Source: Mesorhizobium neociceri
Lineage (GTDB): Bacteria; Pseudomonadota; Alphaproteobacteria; Rhizobiales; Rhizobiaceae
Direction: 5' to 3'
Length of the DNA: 64,000 nt
Assembly (NCBI RefSeq): GCF_013520985.1
Contig: NZ_JACDTY010000022.1
Span: forward strand, 29,302-93,301
Shown: positions 32,462-41,419 of the stretch, in pieces
How the letters are laid out: each line of letters begins with the position of its first letter
Position numbering within the stretch: position 1 is the first letter of the stretch
Program-made: the position numbers and the translations under genes
Notes under the pieces: generated by a model
Seen by the model: the letters and a program-made list of their open reading frames with translations, nothing else
The model's database searches: none
Told to the model about the DNA's origin: nothing

Positions 32462-34504
32462 TCAATTCAGCCCGATGCGTTTGGCGCCGAGCTTGAACAG
32501 GACTGTTGCATCCGGGTCGAAGCGGAAGGTGTCGATGAAGTCATCGGCGCAATAGCCCGGAAGCGTCTTGCGGATGGCGGCGGCGAAGTTTTTCGCCTCG
32601 TCCAGCCGCCCCGCCAGCGCCAGACAGTGGGCGGCGATCGACAGGATGATGACATGGGCGTTGGGGCGCGCGGCCGCCTTCAGCGCCCAATCGGCAGCTT
32701 CATCGAACTGGCCGAGGCGGACATGGGCCATGGCGCGCGCGCCAAGCATGCCGAACAGCATTGGATCGAACGGCGACAGATGGCGCGAATGGTCCGATGA
32801 TCCGATCGCGGCTTGCGGGTCGCCCGACTGCGAATGCACGAAGGACAGCGCATAGTGGCCGAGCGCGAAGTTCGGGCTGAGGTCGACAGCTCTTTGCAAT
32901 TCGAGCAGGGATGCGTCGCCTTCGCCGCGCAGCCACAGCGCCCGGCCCATCGCCCAGTGTGCTGCCGGATTGTGATCGTCGACCAAAAGGCTATGGCCGG
33001 CTGCTTCGTAGGCGAGCGCGCTGTCCTGGTCGCGGTCGCCCCAGCGCTGGAAGGCGCTCTGCCAATGGGTGAAGGATAGGCCGGCATAGGCGCGGGTGAA
33101 GGTCGGATCCTGGCTCACGGCCATGCCGAAGAAACGCCGGGCGAGGTCATTCTCGCCGCGGGTGAAGCGATACATATGCCAGAGACCGCGATGGTAGGCC
33201 TCCCAGGCATTGAGCGAATTGGGCGCCTTCAGCATGGCGCGGTTGCGCTCGACCGTCTCGATCTCGGATGAGATCGAGGCCACGATGCTGTTGCCGATAT
33301 CGTCGAGCACGGAAAAGATGTCGTCGGGCTTGCGCTCGAAGGTCTCGGCCCAGACGATCCTGGCCGTGCGCACCTCGACGAGCTCGACGGTGACGATCAG
33401 GCGACCCGTCGTGCTGCGCACCGTACCGGTGGCGACATAGTCGACATTCAGCCGGCGACCGGCTTCTTCCGGCGCGCTGTTTTTCTCGGCCATGGCGAAG
33501 ACCGAGCCACGGGCGATGACGAAGAAATCCCTGAGCTTGGCCAGGCGGGTGATGATGTCGTGGGTAAAGCCATCGGCCAGCCCGCCGCGAATGCCACTGT
33601 TGGCGTCTTCGGCGAACGGCATCACGGCCAGCGAAGCCTTGTGCGGTGTCGAGGCTTCGGTTTCCGCGAGCGTGATCGGCGCCTGGTTCGCAGCGGCCGC
33701 TGTAACCGGCTGTGCCGGCAAAGTCGCGCAGTGACGTTCCGCGCGAATGGCCAGCCACGCGTGGCGCACCGGGCTGAAATCCAACTCCTCCGACTGAAAG
33801 AGTTGTGCTGCGGACGCCAGATGGTTTTCACAGGCGCCGAACTGGCCGCGCCGCGCCAGCCTTGTCAGAAGGGCGATGTGGACCCGGCTGTCGAACGGGG
33901 TCAGCTCCAGCCATTTTTCGAGGTGGGCGGACGTGTCGTCACTATCGGCAGGGAGCGTCTTGACCAGGTATTCCAGGATGGCCGCGTGGCAGGAGCCGAA
34001 ACGGCGGCGCTGGGCGGTCAGCCAGTTGTTGAAGAGCGGGCTGCGGTCGATCTCCAGCCCCTCGAGGAAATCGCCGACGAAAAGGCGGGAGAGCGCCTGC
34101 AGCCGCGCTGGCTCGAGCGCTTCTATACCCGCGGCAGCCGCCGATGCGACATCCAGCACGTCGACCGAGACGCCGTCGAGATCGAGCGCAATCGTATCAT
34201 CAGCGGTTTCGATCCTGCGGCGGCCCGGTTCGTCGAGAACGGCCCGCAGTTTGCTGAGGCACCAGCGCAGCTCGCCCCTGGGGTCATTTGGAACATCCCA
34301 CAGCAATTCGCATAGCTTGCCACGTCCGACCGGGTGGGGCGCCAGGGCCAGATAGGCCAGCATTGCGCGCAGCTTGCGCGATGCTGGCAAGACCACCGGG
34401 ACGCCGTTGCGCACGATCGCCAGCGGCCCAAACAGGCGTACGCTAAGGCCTTGATGGCTGCTCGTCAGGTTCGATTCCACGCCAGATACCACGCCTGCTC
34501 CCAC
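32462..34504 (-). CDS. SARP-like transcriptional regulator with TolB-like and TPR domains
   Basis: A 680-residue protein with three parts. Residues 20-115 form an OmpR-type winged helix (VRLFGPLAIVRNGVPVVLPASRKLRAMLAYLALAP, LRWCLSKLRAVL), followed by a bacterial transcriptional activation domain (about 115-255). Residues 290-430 resemble the TolB-like 'ASLAVMPFAEDAN..GGLADGFTHDIITRLAKLRDFFVIARGS' segment found in adenylate-cyclase/TPR regulators; here there is no cyclase domain. From about 450 come tetratricopeptide-like repeats (AYAGLSFTHWQSAFQRWG, AHWAMGRALWLRGEGD, GHYALSFVHSQSGDPQAA). It is divergent from the cysteine synthase-like/decarboxylase pair and is the most likely regulator of it. 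Confidence 0.88.
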   Translation of the reverse strand: MGAGVVSGVESNLTSSHQGLSVRLFGPLAIVRNGVPVVLPASRKLRAMLAYLALAPHPVGRGKLCELLWDVPNDPRGELRWCLSKLRAVLDEPGRRRIETADDTIALDLDGVSVDVLDVASAAAAGIEALEPARLQALSRLFVGDFLEGLEIDRSPLFNNWLTAQRRRFGSCHAAILEYLVKTLPADSDDTSAHLEKWLELTPFDSRVHIALLTRLARRGQFGACENHLASAAQLFQSEELDFSPVRHAWLAIRAERHCATLPAQPVTAAAANQAPITLAETEASTPHKASLAVMPFAEDANSGIRGGLADGFTHDIITRLAKLRDFFVIARGSVFAMAEKNSAPEEAGRRLNVDYVATGTVRSTTGRLIVTVELVEVRTARIVWAETFERKPDDIFSVLDDIGNSIVASISSEIETVERNRAMLKAPNSLNAWEAYHRGLWHMYRFTRGENDLARRFFGMAVSQDPTFTRAYAGLSFTHWQSAFQRWGDRDQDSALAYEAAGHSLLVDDHNPAAHWAMGRALWLRGEGDASLLELQRAVDLSPNFALGHYALSFVHSQSGDPQAAIGSSDHSRHLSPFDPMLFGMLGARAMAHVRLGQFDEAADWALKAAARPNAHVIILSIAAHCLALAGRLDEAKNFAAAIRKTLPGYCADDFIDTFRFDPDATVLFKLGAKRIGLN

Positions 34505-34692
34505 GCTGGCCCGCCGGCCCCCGCTTTATCACCGACCACGACAAAGTGCGCCGGCTCGCAAAAATTGCGCGCCGAATGTGGTGTTTCCCACATTGCGGCA
34601 CGTCAAGGACCTGTAGTGCGGCAAGGTGTCGAAACCTCGTCGCCCAAACCGCCGGTTTGTAACCGGCCCGTGAGCAAAACCAGGAGTTATCC

Positions 34693-35778
34693 ATGTTGCA
34701 TCAGCAGAAGATCAGAACCACGGCCGGCCGCGGCCGCCTGTTCGACAGCATTCTCGACACGGTCGGCGATACGCCGGTCATCCGCGTCAACAATCTCGGC
34801 CCGGCGCACGCGACCATCTACGTCAAGGCCGAGTTCTTCAATCCGGCGGCGTCGGTGAAGGACCGGCTGGCGCTCAACATCATCGAGGAAGGCGAGCGCA
34901 GCGGCGCGCTCAAGCCGGGACAGACCATCGTCGAGGCGACCAGCGGCAACACCGGCATAGGCCTTGCCATGGTCTGCGCGCAGAAGGGCTATCCGCTGGT
35001 GGTGACGATGGCCGACAGTTTTTCGGTCGAGCGCCGCAAGCTGATGCGCATGCTCGGCGCCAAGGTGGTGCTAACGCCGCGCGCCGAGAAAGGCTTCGGC
35101 ATGTACAAGAAGGCGGTGGAACTGGCCGAAGCCAATGGCTGGTTCCTGGCCCGGCAGTTCGAGACCAAGGCCAATGCCGCGATCCATGAAGCAACCACGG
35201 GACGCGAGATCATCAACGATTTCACCGGCTCGCGGCTCGACTATTTCGTCACCGGCTACGGCACCGGCGGCACCGTTGCCGGCGTGGCGCGGGTGCTGCG
35301 CCGCGAGCGGCCGGAGACCCGGATCGTACTCACCGAGCCAGCCAACGCCCAGCTTGTCGGCAGCGGCAAGCCGCAGGTACGCGGCGCCGGCGGCGCGCCG
35401 GCCGCCAGCCATCCGGCCTTCGAGCCGCACCCGATCCAGGGCTGGACGCCGGACTTCATCCCGAACGTCCTGCAGGAAGCGATCGATGGCAACTTCTATG
35501 ACGAGGTAATGCCGATTGCCGGGCCGGAGGGCATGAAATGGGCCAAGGCGCTGGCGCAGCAGGAGGGCATCTTCACCGGCATTTCCGGTGGCTCGGCTTT
35601 TGCCGTTGCGCGCCAGATCGCCGGCACGGCACCGGCCGGATCGGTGATCCTGTGCATGCTTCCCGATACCGGCGAACGCTACATGACGACGCCGCTGTTC
35701 GATGGCATCGAGGCCGAGATGAATGCGGATGAGCTTGCTCTTTCGCGCTCGACGCCCGGCTGCCAGTTCCCGGCATGA
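34693..35778 (+). CDS. PLP-dependent cysteine synthase-family protein
   Basis: A 361-residue beta-replacement PLP enzyme. Lys56 in NPAASVKDRLA carries the cofactor, TSGNTGIGLAM binds the substrate carboxylate and GYGTGGTVAGVARVLR (about 190-205) binds phosphate. It is about 30-40 residues longer than typical CysK, with extra sequence in the ASHPAFEPHPIQGW loop and the C-terminal tail, so it may act on another amino-acid substrate or sulfur donor. AGGAG precedes the ATG. A GCCGGTT/AACCGGC hairpin lies 25-45 bases upstream of the start. It is followed after 19 bp by a PLP decarboxylase gene, which suggests a two-step conversion. Confidence 0.9.
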   Translation: MLHQQKIRTTAGRGRLFDSILDTVGDTPVIRVNNLGPAHATIYVKAEFFNPAASVKDRLALNIIEEGERSGALKPGQTIVEATSGNTGIGLAMVCAQKGYPLVVTMADSFSVERRKLMRMLGAKVVLTPRAEKGFGMYKKAVELAEANGWFLARQFETKANAAIHEATTGREIINDFTGSRLDYFVTGYGTGGTVAGVARVLRRERPETRIVLTEPANAQLVGSGKPQVRGAGGAPAASHPAFEPHPIQGWTPDFIPNVLQEAIDGNFYDEVMPIAGPEGMKWAKALAQQEGIFTGISGGSAFAVARQIAGTAPAGSVILCMLPDTGERYMTTPLFDGIEAEMNADELALSRSTPGCQFPA

Positions 35779-35797
35779 CGGCGCGGGAGCAATCTGT

Positions 35798-37267
35798 ATG
35801 GACGCGATGCCTGTCACCTCGGCTGCCGAGGAAACGCTTGACCCCTCGGACTGGGCCGATGTGCAGATCCTGTCGCATCGGATCGTTGACGATGCCGTCG
35901 CCTACCTGCGCGATGTCAGGCAACGGCCGGTGTGGCAGGAGATGCCTGGAGATGTGAAGGATTTCTTCACCGCGTCGTTGCCGCAATCGCCGACGCCGCT
36001 TGCCGACATCTATGGCGATGTCGTCGACAAGGTGATGCCCTATCCGATGGGCAACATCCATCCGCGTTTCTGGTCCTGGTATATGGGGTCGAGCAACTTC
36101 ACCGGTGCCCTCGGCGATTTCCTGGCGGCAATCCAGGGCTCCAATCTCGGCGGCGGCAACCATGCCGCCGCCCTGATGGACAGCCAGGTGGTCGACTGGT
36201 GCAAGCAGATGACCGGCATGTCGGCTTCGGCCAGCGGCACGCTGGTCAGCGGCGGCTCGATGGCCAACATCATCGGGCTGGCCGTGGCGCGCAACACAAA
36301 GGCCGGCATCGACGTGCGCGAGCATGGTGTTGCAGCCATCGAAAAGCCGTTGCGCTTCTATGGTTCGGACCAGATCCATTCCTGCCATCGCAAGGGCATG
36401 GAGGCACTCGGCCTCGGCAACAAGGCGCTGCGCCGGATTGCCAGCGATGCCAGCCTGCGCATCGACATCCAGGCTTTGCGGGCGGCGATTGCCGAAGATC
36501 GCGCGGCTGGGTTCAAGCCGGCCTGCATCATCGGCAATGCCGGCACGGTCAATACCGGCGCCATCGACGATCTGCGGGCGTTGGCAAAACTGGCGCATGA
36601 GGAAGACCTTTGGTTCCATGTCGATGGCTGCATCGGTGCGTTGATCGCGATTGCGCCTCAGAATGCCCATCGCGTCGCTGGCCTCGAATGGGCCGATTCC
36701 ATCGCGCTCGATCCTCACAAATGGCTGCATGCACCTTTCGAGGCGGGCTGCGCGCTGGTCAGGGATGCCTCGGCGCATCGCAAAACCTTCGCGGTGACGC
36801 CGGAATATCTGGAATCGACACCGCGTGGGCTGGCCTCGGGGCAATGGCTGCACGATTACGGCCTGCAGACGTCACGCGGCTTCAAGGCGCTCAAAGTGTG
36901 GATGGCGCTGCGGGAACACGGCGTCGAAAAATTCGGCCGCCTGATCGACCAGAACATTGCTCAGGGGCACTATCTCGCGAGCCTGATCGAGGCCGAACCG
37001 GCGCTCGAGCTGACGGCGCCGACCAGCATCAATATCGTCTGTTTTCGCTATCGTGCGGGCGGGCTCGATGGCGAGCGCGCGAAGGCGCTCAACACCGAGA
37101 TCATGCTGCGGCTGCAGGAAGACGGCATCGCCGCCATTTCCGATACGACGGTGCAAGGCCGGCATTGCCTCAGGGTGGCGATCAACAATCACCGGACCCG
37201 GCGCGAGGACCTTGAGCTTCTGGTCAGCGAAACGGTCCGTCTGGGCAATGAGATCGCTTCTGCCTGA
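35798..37267 (+). CDS. Group II PLP-dependent decarboxylase (aromatic amino acid/glutamate decarboxylase type)
   Basis: A 489-residue decarboxylase of the AADC/GAD fold. The PLP lysine is Lys308 in SIALDPHKWLHAP, Asp276 (FHVDGCIGA) binds the pyridine nitrogen, and a His near 194 (GSDQIHSCHRKG) stacks on the ring. The GNIHPRFWSWYMGSSNF region (85-101) and SGGSMANIIGLAVARN (151-166) are family segments. It starts 19 bp after the cysteine synthase-like gene, with GGGAG upstream, so the two form one operon. A product amine such as a modified taurine, cysteamine or diaminopropionate-type compound is conceivable; the sequence does not tell which. Confidence 0.92.
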   Translation: MDAMPVTSAAEETLDPSDWADVQILSHRIVDDAVAYLRDVRQRPVWQEMPGDVKDFFTASLPQSPTPLADIYGDVVDKVMPYPMGNIHPRFWSWYMGSSNFTGALGDFLAAIQGSNLGGGNHAAALMDSQVVDWCKQMTGMSASASGTLVSGGSMANIIGLAVARNTKAGIDVREHGVAAIEKPLRFYGSDQIHSCHRKGMEALGLGNKALRRIASDASLRIDIQALRAAIAEDRAAGFKPACIIGNAGTVNTGAIDDLRALAKLAHEEDLWFHVDGCIGALIAIAPQNAHRVAGLEWADSIALDPHKWLHAPFEAGCALVRDASAHRKTFAVTPEYLESTPRGLASGQWLHDYGLQTSRGFKALKVWMALREHGVEKFGRLIDQNIAQGHYLASLIEAEPALELTAPTSINIVCFRYRAGGLDGERAKALNTEIMLRLQEDGIAAISDTTVQGRHCLRVAINNHRTRREDLELLVSETVRLGNEIASA

Positions 37268-37294
37268 CCGGTCATGGTGTCGGGCAGGCGGCTC

Positions 37295-37705
37295 TCAGCC
37301 GCTGGCGGCCTCCTTGACATCGTCCCTGTCCTCCGTGCCGGGGAACGTGACGCCGGGAAGGTAGAATGTGATCGGTCGGATTTCGTAGACTGCCGAGGGG
37401 TTCACGCGACGCAAGTCGCGGGCGGCCGCAATCGCCGCCTCCTGCGTGGCGCAGTCGAGCACATACAAACCTAGCAATTGCTCCTTGGTCTCGGCAAACG
37501 GACCATCGATGACGATGCCGTCTCCCGGGCCGCGCAGCGTGACGGCGTCAGCGGTTGCGCCCAGCCTTGCCGCCGGCCCAAGCTTGCCCTCACGGGTCAG
37601 CCTGGCATTGACCTCAAGCAGGTCGTGCATCAGCGCCGCATCCTGCTGCGGCGTCAGAGACTGGATGGTCTGTTCGACGTGATAGGCCAGGATGGCGTAA
37701 AACAT
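37295..37705 (-). CDS. YCII-related (DGPFAETKE-type) protein
   Basis: A 136-residue dimeric alpha-beta barrel protein with the exact YCII signature VIDGPFAETKEQLLGLYVLDCATQEAAIAAARDL in its second half. Family members are enzymes or small-molecule binders of unclear role, sometimes fused to sigma factors. No sigma factor gene is adjacent. It is convergent with the decarboxylase gene, 27 bp away. The length is normal for the group. Confidence 0.9.
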   Translation of the reverse strand: MFYAILAYHVEQTIQSLTPQQDAALMHDLLEVNARLTREGKLGPAARLGATADAVTLRGPGDGIVIDGPFAETKEQLLGLYVLDCATQEAAIAAARDLRRVNPSAVYEIRPITFYLPGVTFPGTEDRDDVKEAASG

Positions 37706-37798
37706 GCCTCGATCTCCTCCTGTTCGAGCGGCCGCACTATTGCAAGGTTGGGTTGGCTGATCCAGCCCCGGTGCCCATCGAGACGGTAGTCTGCTGCC

Positions 37799-39208
37799 TT
37801 ATGCCGCCAACGGAAGGCGCAGTTCCGTCTGCAGGCCGCCGCCGGGATGATTGGAGAGATTGACTTCACCGCCGGCGCCGCGGGCGATGTTGCGGGCAAT
37901 CGTCAGGCCGAGGCCGAGACCGCCGGTCTGACGGTTGCGTGATTGTTCCAGCCGCACGAAGGAGCCGAACACCTGGTCGAGCTGCGCCTGCGGTATGCCC
38001 GGTCCCTCGTCGCGAATGACCAGTGTGATCGTGCCGTCGGACTGGCGCAGGCTGAGATGGGCTTTCTTGCCGTAGGTCACGGCATTCTGGACCAGATTGT
38101 TGACGCAGCGCTTGAGCGCCACCGGCCGCGCCATGCAGATCATGCCGCGTGGCCTGGCGCCGTCATGGTCGAACGTGACGTCTTCGAAACCGTCGGCGAT
38201 CGATTCCACCAGCGACCAGAAATCGATGCGCTCGCTCTTCTCCTCGGTGACTTCGAAGGTAGCGAAGTCGATGACGGAGCTGGCGATGCTCTCGATGTCG
38301 GCGAGGTCGTGGGCGAGCGCCTCGCGCGCCGTCGACTTGCGCAACAGTTCGAGGCGCAGCCGCATGCGGGTCAGCGGCGTGCGCAGATCGTGGGCGAGTG
38401 CGGCGGCAAGATGCTCGCGGTCCTCGACATAGTCGCGCAGCCTCACCTGCATGGCGTTGACGGCTTTGGCCGCCGCGCGGATTTCGCGGCTGCCGGTCTC
38501 GGCGATCGGTGGGCTCTTCAGATCCGTGCCGATGCGGTTCACCGCCGTTTCCATCATCCGGTAGGGCGCCGTCAGCCGGCGCAGCGACCAGATCGACATG
38601 ATCACTACCAGGGCTGCGATCAGCGAATAGAGCGGCAGGCTGTCGAAGCTCAATATCGGCCCGACCGGCGTGTTGGGCTCGGTGAAGTTCAGCCATTGGC
38701 CGTCGGCGAAGCGGACAGATGCCGTCAGCTTGTCACTCTGGGCGAAGCTCGCCGCCAATCCCAAGAGGTCACGCTCCACCGCGCCGACATCCTTGGTGAG
38801 CACCACGCCGCCAGGCGCGTTGGCTGCCTGCGATGCCGGATCGCGCCGCACGCGGGCGTCGGTGATGCCGAATTTCGACAGGCGTCCGACCAGAATGTCC
38901 TCGAGCTCGGCCAGTTCGTCGTCGCCGGCGATCGACGAGGTGACAGCGGGCGTGTCCGAAACGGTGAGCGCATAGGTGGCGTTGAACAGGCCAGACGCCG
39001 TCAGCTTGCGCTGCTCGGGCGTGTCGTCGTGCATCAGCTGCACCAGCGAATAGGCACGGTCGTTGAGCCGGTAGAGATCGACCTCGTCATTGGCGACGGC
39101 ACGATCGCGCGAGACGATATAGAGCGTCGCGACCTGGCTTATCAGCAGGCCGGCAATGACGATGAGCAAAACCCAGACCGGCAGGGTTTGCGGCAACAGG
39201 CGTCTCAT
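37799..39208 (-). CDS. HAMP-domain sensor histidine kinase
   Basis: A 469-residue membrane kinase: first helix about 9-30 (PVWVLLIVIAGLLISQVATLYIVS), a periplasmic domain of about 165 residues, second helix near 195-213 (LYSLIAALVVIMSIWSL), HAMP, then H-box HLAAALAHDLRTPLTRMRLR with the phosphoacceptor His, N-box CVNNLVQNAVTYGK, G1 IRDEGPGIPQ and G2 GGLGLGLTIARNI. It overlaps the response regulator stop by 4 bp and is its partner. The periplasmic domain lacks recognisable ligand motifs, so the signal is unknown. Confidence 0.95.
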   Translation of the reverse strand: MRRLLPQTLPVWVLLIVIAGLLISQVATLYIVSRDRAVANDEVDLYRLNDRAYSLVQLMHDDTPEQRKLTASGLFNATYALTVSDTPAVTSSIAGDDELAELEDILVGRLSKFGITDARVRRDPASQAANAPGGVVLTKDVGAVERDLLGLAASFAQSDKLTASVRFADGQWLNFTEPNTPVGPILSFDSLPLYSLIAALVVIMSIWSLRRLTAPYRMMETAVNRIGTDLKSPPIAETGSREIRAAAKAVNAMQVRLRDYVEDREHLAAALAHDLRTPLTRMRLRLELLRKSTAREALAHDLADIESIASSVIDFATFEVTEEKSERIDFWSLVESIADGFEDVTFDHDGARPRGMICMARPVALKRCVNNLVQNAVTYGKKAHLSLRQSDGTITLVIRDEGPGIPQAQLDQVFGSFVRLEQSRNRQTGGLGLGLTIARNIARGAGGEVNLSNHPGGGLQTELRLPLAA

Positions 39209-40011
39209 TCGGAGGTGGTCTCTGGCAGGAACTGGTAGCCGCCGCTGCGCACGGTCAGGATCAGCTTCGGCGTCTTGGGGTCGTCTTCCATCTTGCGCCT
39301 GAGACGGCTGACCAGGATGTCGATGCTGCGGTCGAAGGAATAGTCGCTGTCGCCGCCGGAAAGCTCGATGAGTTGGTCTCGGGTGAGCACGCGCTGCGCG
39401 CTCTTGACGAAGGTCTGCAGCAGGTTGAACTCCGCCATGGTCAACTCGACCCTGACGTCGCCGGGCGCCATCAGCCGGCGGCGCGAACAGTCCATCGTCC
39501 AGCCAGCGAAATGGTAGATCTGCTTGGTGGTGGCGCGCTTCGGCTCGGCAGCACCATTGCGCCTCAGCACGGCGCGGATGCGGGCCAGAAGCTCGCGCGG
39601 ATCGAAGGGCTTCGGCACATAATCGTCGGCGCCCATTTCGAGGCCGACCACGCGGTCGGTGGTCTCGGTAACCGCCGTCAGCATGATGATCGGCGTCGAG
39701 TAGCTGGCGCGCAGGTCGCGGCAGAGTTCCAGCCCGCTCTTTCCCGGCAGCATCACATCGAGAACGATCAGGTCGACCTGCGTGCGGCGCAGGATGTCCT
39801 CCATCTCGATGCCGTCGGCGGCAACCGTGGTGCGCAGGCCGCGCTTCTGGAAGAATTCCTGAAGCAGGTCGCGAATGCCCTTGTCGTCGTCGACGATCAG
39901 TATGTGCGCATCGGATTTCACGGCGATCCTGTCATTGCTGGCGGCCGGTCGGCGGCTGCCTTTCTGAGTCTGCTTGGCGACGTCACCCACACGATAGAAT
40001 TCTGGCCACAT
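39205..40011 (-). CDS. OmpR-family response regulator
   Basis: A 268-residue regulator from the ATG at 40011. The receiver domain contains ILIVDDDKGIRDLLQEFF, the phosphorylated Asp in LIVLDVMLPGKSG, and the switch lysine region ADDYVPKPFDPRELLARI. The DNA-binding winged helix ends with LVSRLRRKMEDDPKTPKLILTVRSGGYQF. The start is uncertain: a GTG 105 bases downstream with AGGATCGCC in front would give a 35-residue shorter protein, while the region before the receiver is poorly conserved-looking. It is paired with the kinase at 37799, with which it overlaps by 4 bp. Confidence 0.92.
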   Translation of the reverse strand: MWPEFYRVGDVAKQTQKGSRRPAASNDRIAVKSDAHILIVDDDKGIRDLLQEFFQKRGLRTTVAADGIEMEDILRRTQVDLIVLDVMLPGKSGLELCRDLRASYSTPIIMLTAVTETTDRVVGLEMGADDYVPKPFDPRELLARIRAVLRRNGAAEPKRATTKQIYHFAGWTMDCSRRRLMAPGDVRVELTMAEFNLLQTFVKSAQRVLTRDQLIELSGGDSDYSFDRSIDILVSRLRRKMEDDPKTPKLILTVRSGGYQFLPETTSE

Positions 40012-40179
40012 GTTGGCCAGCGGCGATGATCGCCCGCGGAGCCGATTTGCCAGAAACAATCCAGAAACAAAATTCTATAGTTCGGAAAAACTTCCGAAAA
40101 AAATCAAAGGCATAAAGGGTGCCGTGGCGGTCAGGTCATCGGCTGCGACGCTAGTCTCCGGAGTAAACGGACATTACCG

Positions 40180-40482
40180 ATGCACAGGTTCACGATCAGC
40201 TTGATGGGTGCGCTGCTCAGCATTTCGCTCGTCACGGCCGCGGTCGCAGCCTCCAGCGCAAAGGTGACGCCGATCACAAGGAGCGAGCGCTGCATCGATC
40301 TCAATCGCCAGGTAGACGAAGCCCTTGAAACCCATGCCGCGGCAACGCAGGTCACCGCGGCGAAAGCACTGCAAAGAAAGGGAAACCGGTTCTGCGCCAA
40401 CAAGAAACAGGCACAGGGTATCCGGATGCTCGCGAACGCTTTGAAGCTGCTTGGAGTGACACCGATCGACCCTGTTCAGTGA
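40180..40482 (+). CDS. Small exported protein, unknown function
   Basis: A 100-residue protein with a signal peptide (hydrophobic core LMGALLSISLVTAAVAA, cut near 23-25) and a helical basic mature part containing two cysteines (SERCIDLNRQVDEAL and NRFCANKKQAQGIRML) that could pair. I see no recognised family. It lies 40 bp from a second small exported protein gene and is divergent from the response regulator gene. Confidence 0.6.
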   Translation: MHRFTISLMGALLSISLVTAAVAASSAKVTPITRSERCIDLNRQVDEALETHAAATQVTAAKALQRKGNRFCANKKQAQGIRMLANALKLLGVTPIDPVQ

Positions 40483-40522
40483 CACTCGAAAACCGACCCG
40501 CACAAAAAAAGGAAATGAAGCC

Positions 40523-40777
40523 ATGAACAAGTCCCTCCTCTCCGCTCTCGGTCTCGCCGTTGCTCTCGCCTTCGCTATGCCGGTCGCCAGCAACGCCGCC
40601 GCCACCACGACCGCTGCTCCGGCTGCCACGACGACCACGACTGCTCCGGCTGCCGCACCGATGAAGGCTGCTCCGAAGAAGGCCGCCATGAAGAAGACCG
40701 TGAAGGCCTGCAAAGTGTCCAAGACGCACAAGTGCCCGGTCAAGAAGGCGCCCAAGAAGGCTGCCAAGAAGGCCTGA
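40523..40777 (+). CDS. Small exported Ala/Thr/Lys-rich low-complexity protein
   Basis: An 84-residue protein: a clear signal peptide (SLLSALGLAVALAFAMPVASNAA), then a run of alternating Ala/Thr/Pro and a lysine-rich C-terminus (KKAAMKKTVKACKVSKTHKCPVKK) with two cysteines. The composition is reminiscent of small basic exported proteins in rhizobia, with no known enzyme motif. The start has AAAGGAAATGAAGCC in front. A strong hairpin follows at 40808-40847. Confidence 0.75.
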   Translation: MNKSLLSALGLAVALAFAMPVASNAAATTTAAPAATTTTTAPAAAPMKAAPKKAAMKKTVKACKVSKTHKCPVKKAPKKAAKKA

Positions 40778-40807
40778 TCCAGACCAACCCGACAGGGTTG
40801 TCTGTAA

Positions 40808-40847
40808 CAAGGCCGCTCCAGCCACACCCCCGGCTGGAGCGGCCTTG
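40808..40847 (+). terminator. Long GC hairpin downstream of small exported protein genes
   Basis: CAAGGCCGCTCCAGCC (40808-40823) pairs perfectly with GGCTGGAGCGGCCTTG (40832-40847), a 16-bp stem with an 8-base loop ACACCCCC. There is no T-run after it (TCGTATC), so it is a strong transcript-end or mRNA-stabilising hairpin rather than a classical terminator. Confidence 0.75.
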
Positions 40848-40939
40848 TCGTATCTGACGAGCATAATTTTCCCGTTGCTGGGTGCCGGCCACCCAGGACC
40901 TTAACCCGTTTGCAATGCCGGTCCGGTAGGACAGCCCGC

Positions 40940-41287
40940 ATGAAGAAGCGGCTTTCATCCATTCTGCGCTCGATGGCCATTGGCGGCCTTGTGGCCTCGG
41001 CTGCGGTCAGGGTGCTGGTTCAATTCACCGCCAGCCCGGTGCCCGATCCAGTGGGCGGGCGCACCGAGCCATCGCTGTTTGCGCCGGCGATCTCCAGCAA
41101 CTGGCAATACATCACGCCATGGCAGAGTCTGCTTCTTGCCGTGCTCACCGGCTCGGCGCTGGCCTGCTTTGTCGGCTGGCTCGCGGCCGCCTGGATGGAG
41201 CGCCGGGCTGCAGGATCGAGGCCGGATGCGGCATCCACCACACGGCAAGTCCCGGCCCGCCGCATCGCCGACCGCCACGGCCGTTGA
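40940..41287 (+). CDS. Small two-helix membrane protein, unknown function
   Basis: A 115-residue protein. An N-terminal basic segment (MKKRLSSILRSMAIGGLVASAAVRVLVQF) suggests the first membrane span, and a second helix (QSLLLAVLTGSALACFVGWLAAAW) follows an extracytoplasmic loop of about 45 residues. The start at 40940 is preceded by GGTAGGACA. There is no recognised family, and the C-terminal part is basic and probably cytoplasmic. Confidence 0.65.
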   Translation: MKKRLSSILRSMAIGGLVASAAVRVLVQFTASPVPDPVGGRTEPSLFAPAISSNWQYITPWQSLLLAVLTGSALACFVGWLAAAWMERRAAGSRPDAASTTRQVPARRIADRHGR

Positions 41288-41419
41288 ACCGCGGCAGACA
41301 GTTCCTAAATTTGTGAACGGCTGTGCCGCCGGGAAGCCGGTTTCGCGCGCCGATCAAAATGGACGACTGCTTTCCCCCATGTCAAAGTGAGAGCGACCCT
41401 CGCGCGATGCCGGTTTCCC

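Noticed and set aside
34505..34692. Riboswitch upstream of the cysteine synthase-like gene
   Set aside because: Only one short GCCGGTT/AACCGGC hairpin is visible, and no conserved SAM or cobalamin motif could be matched by eye.
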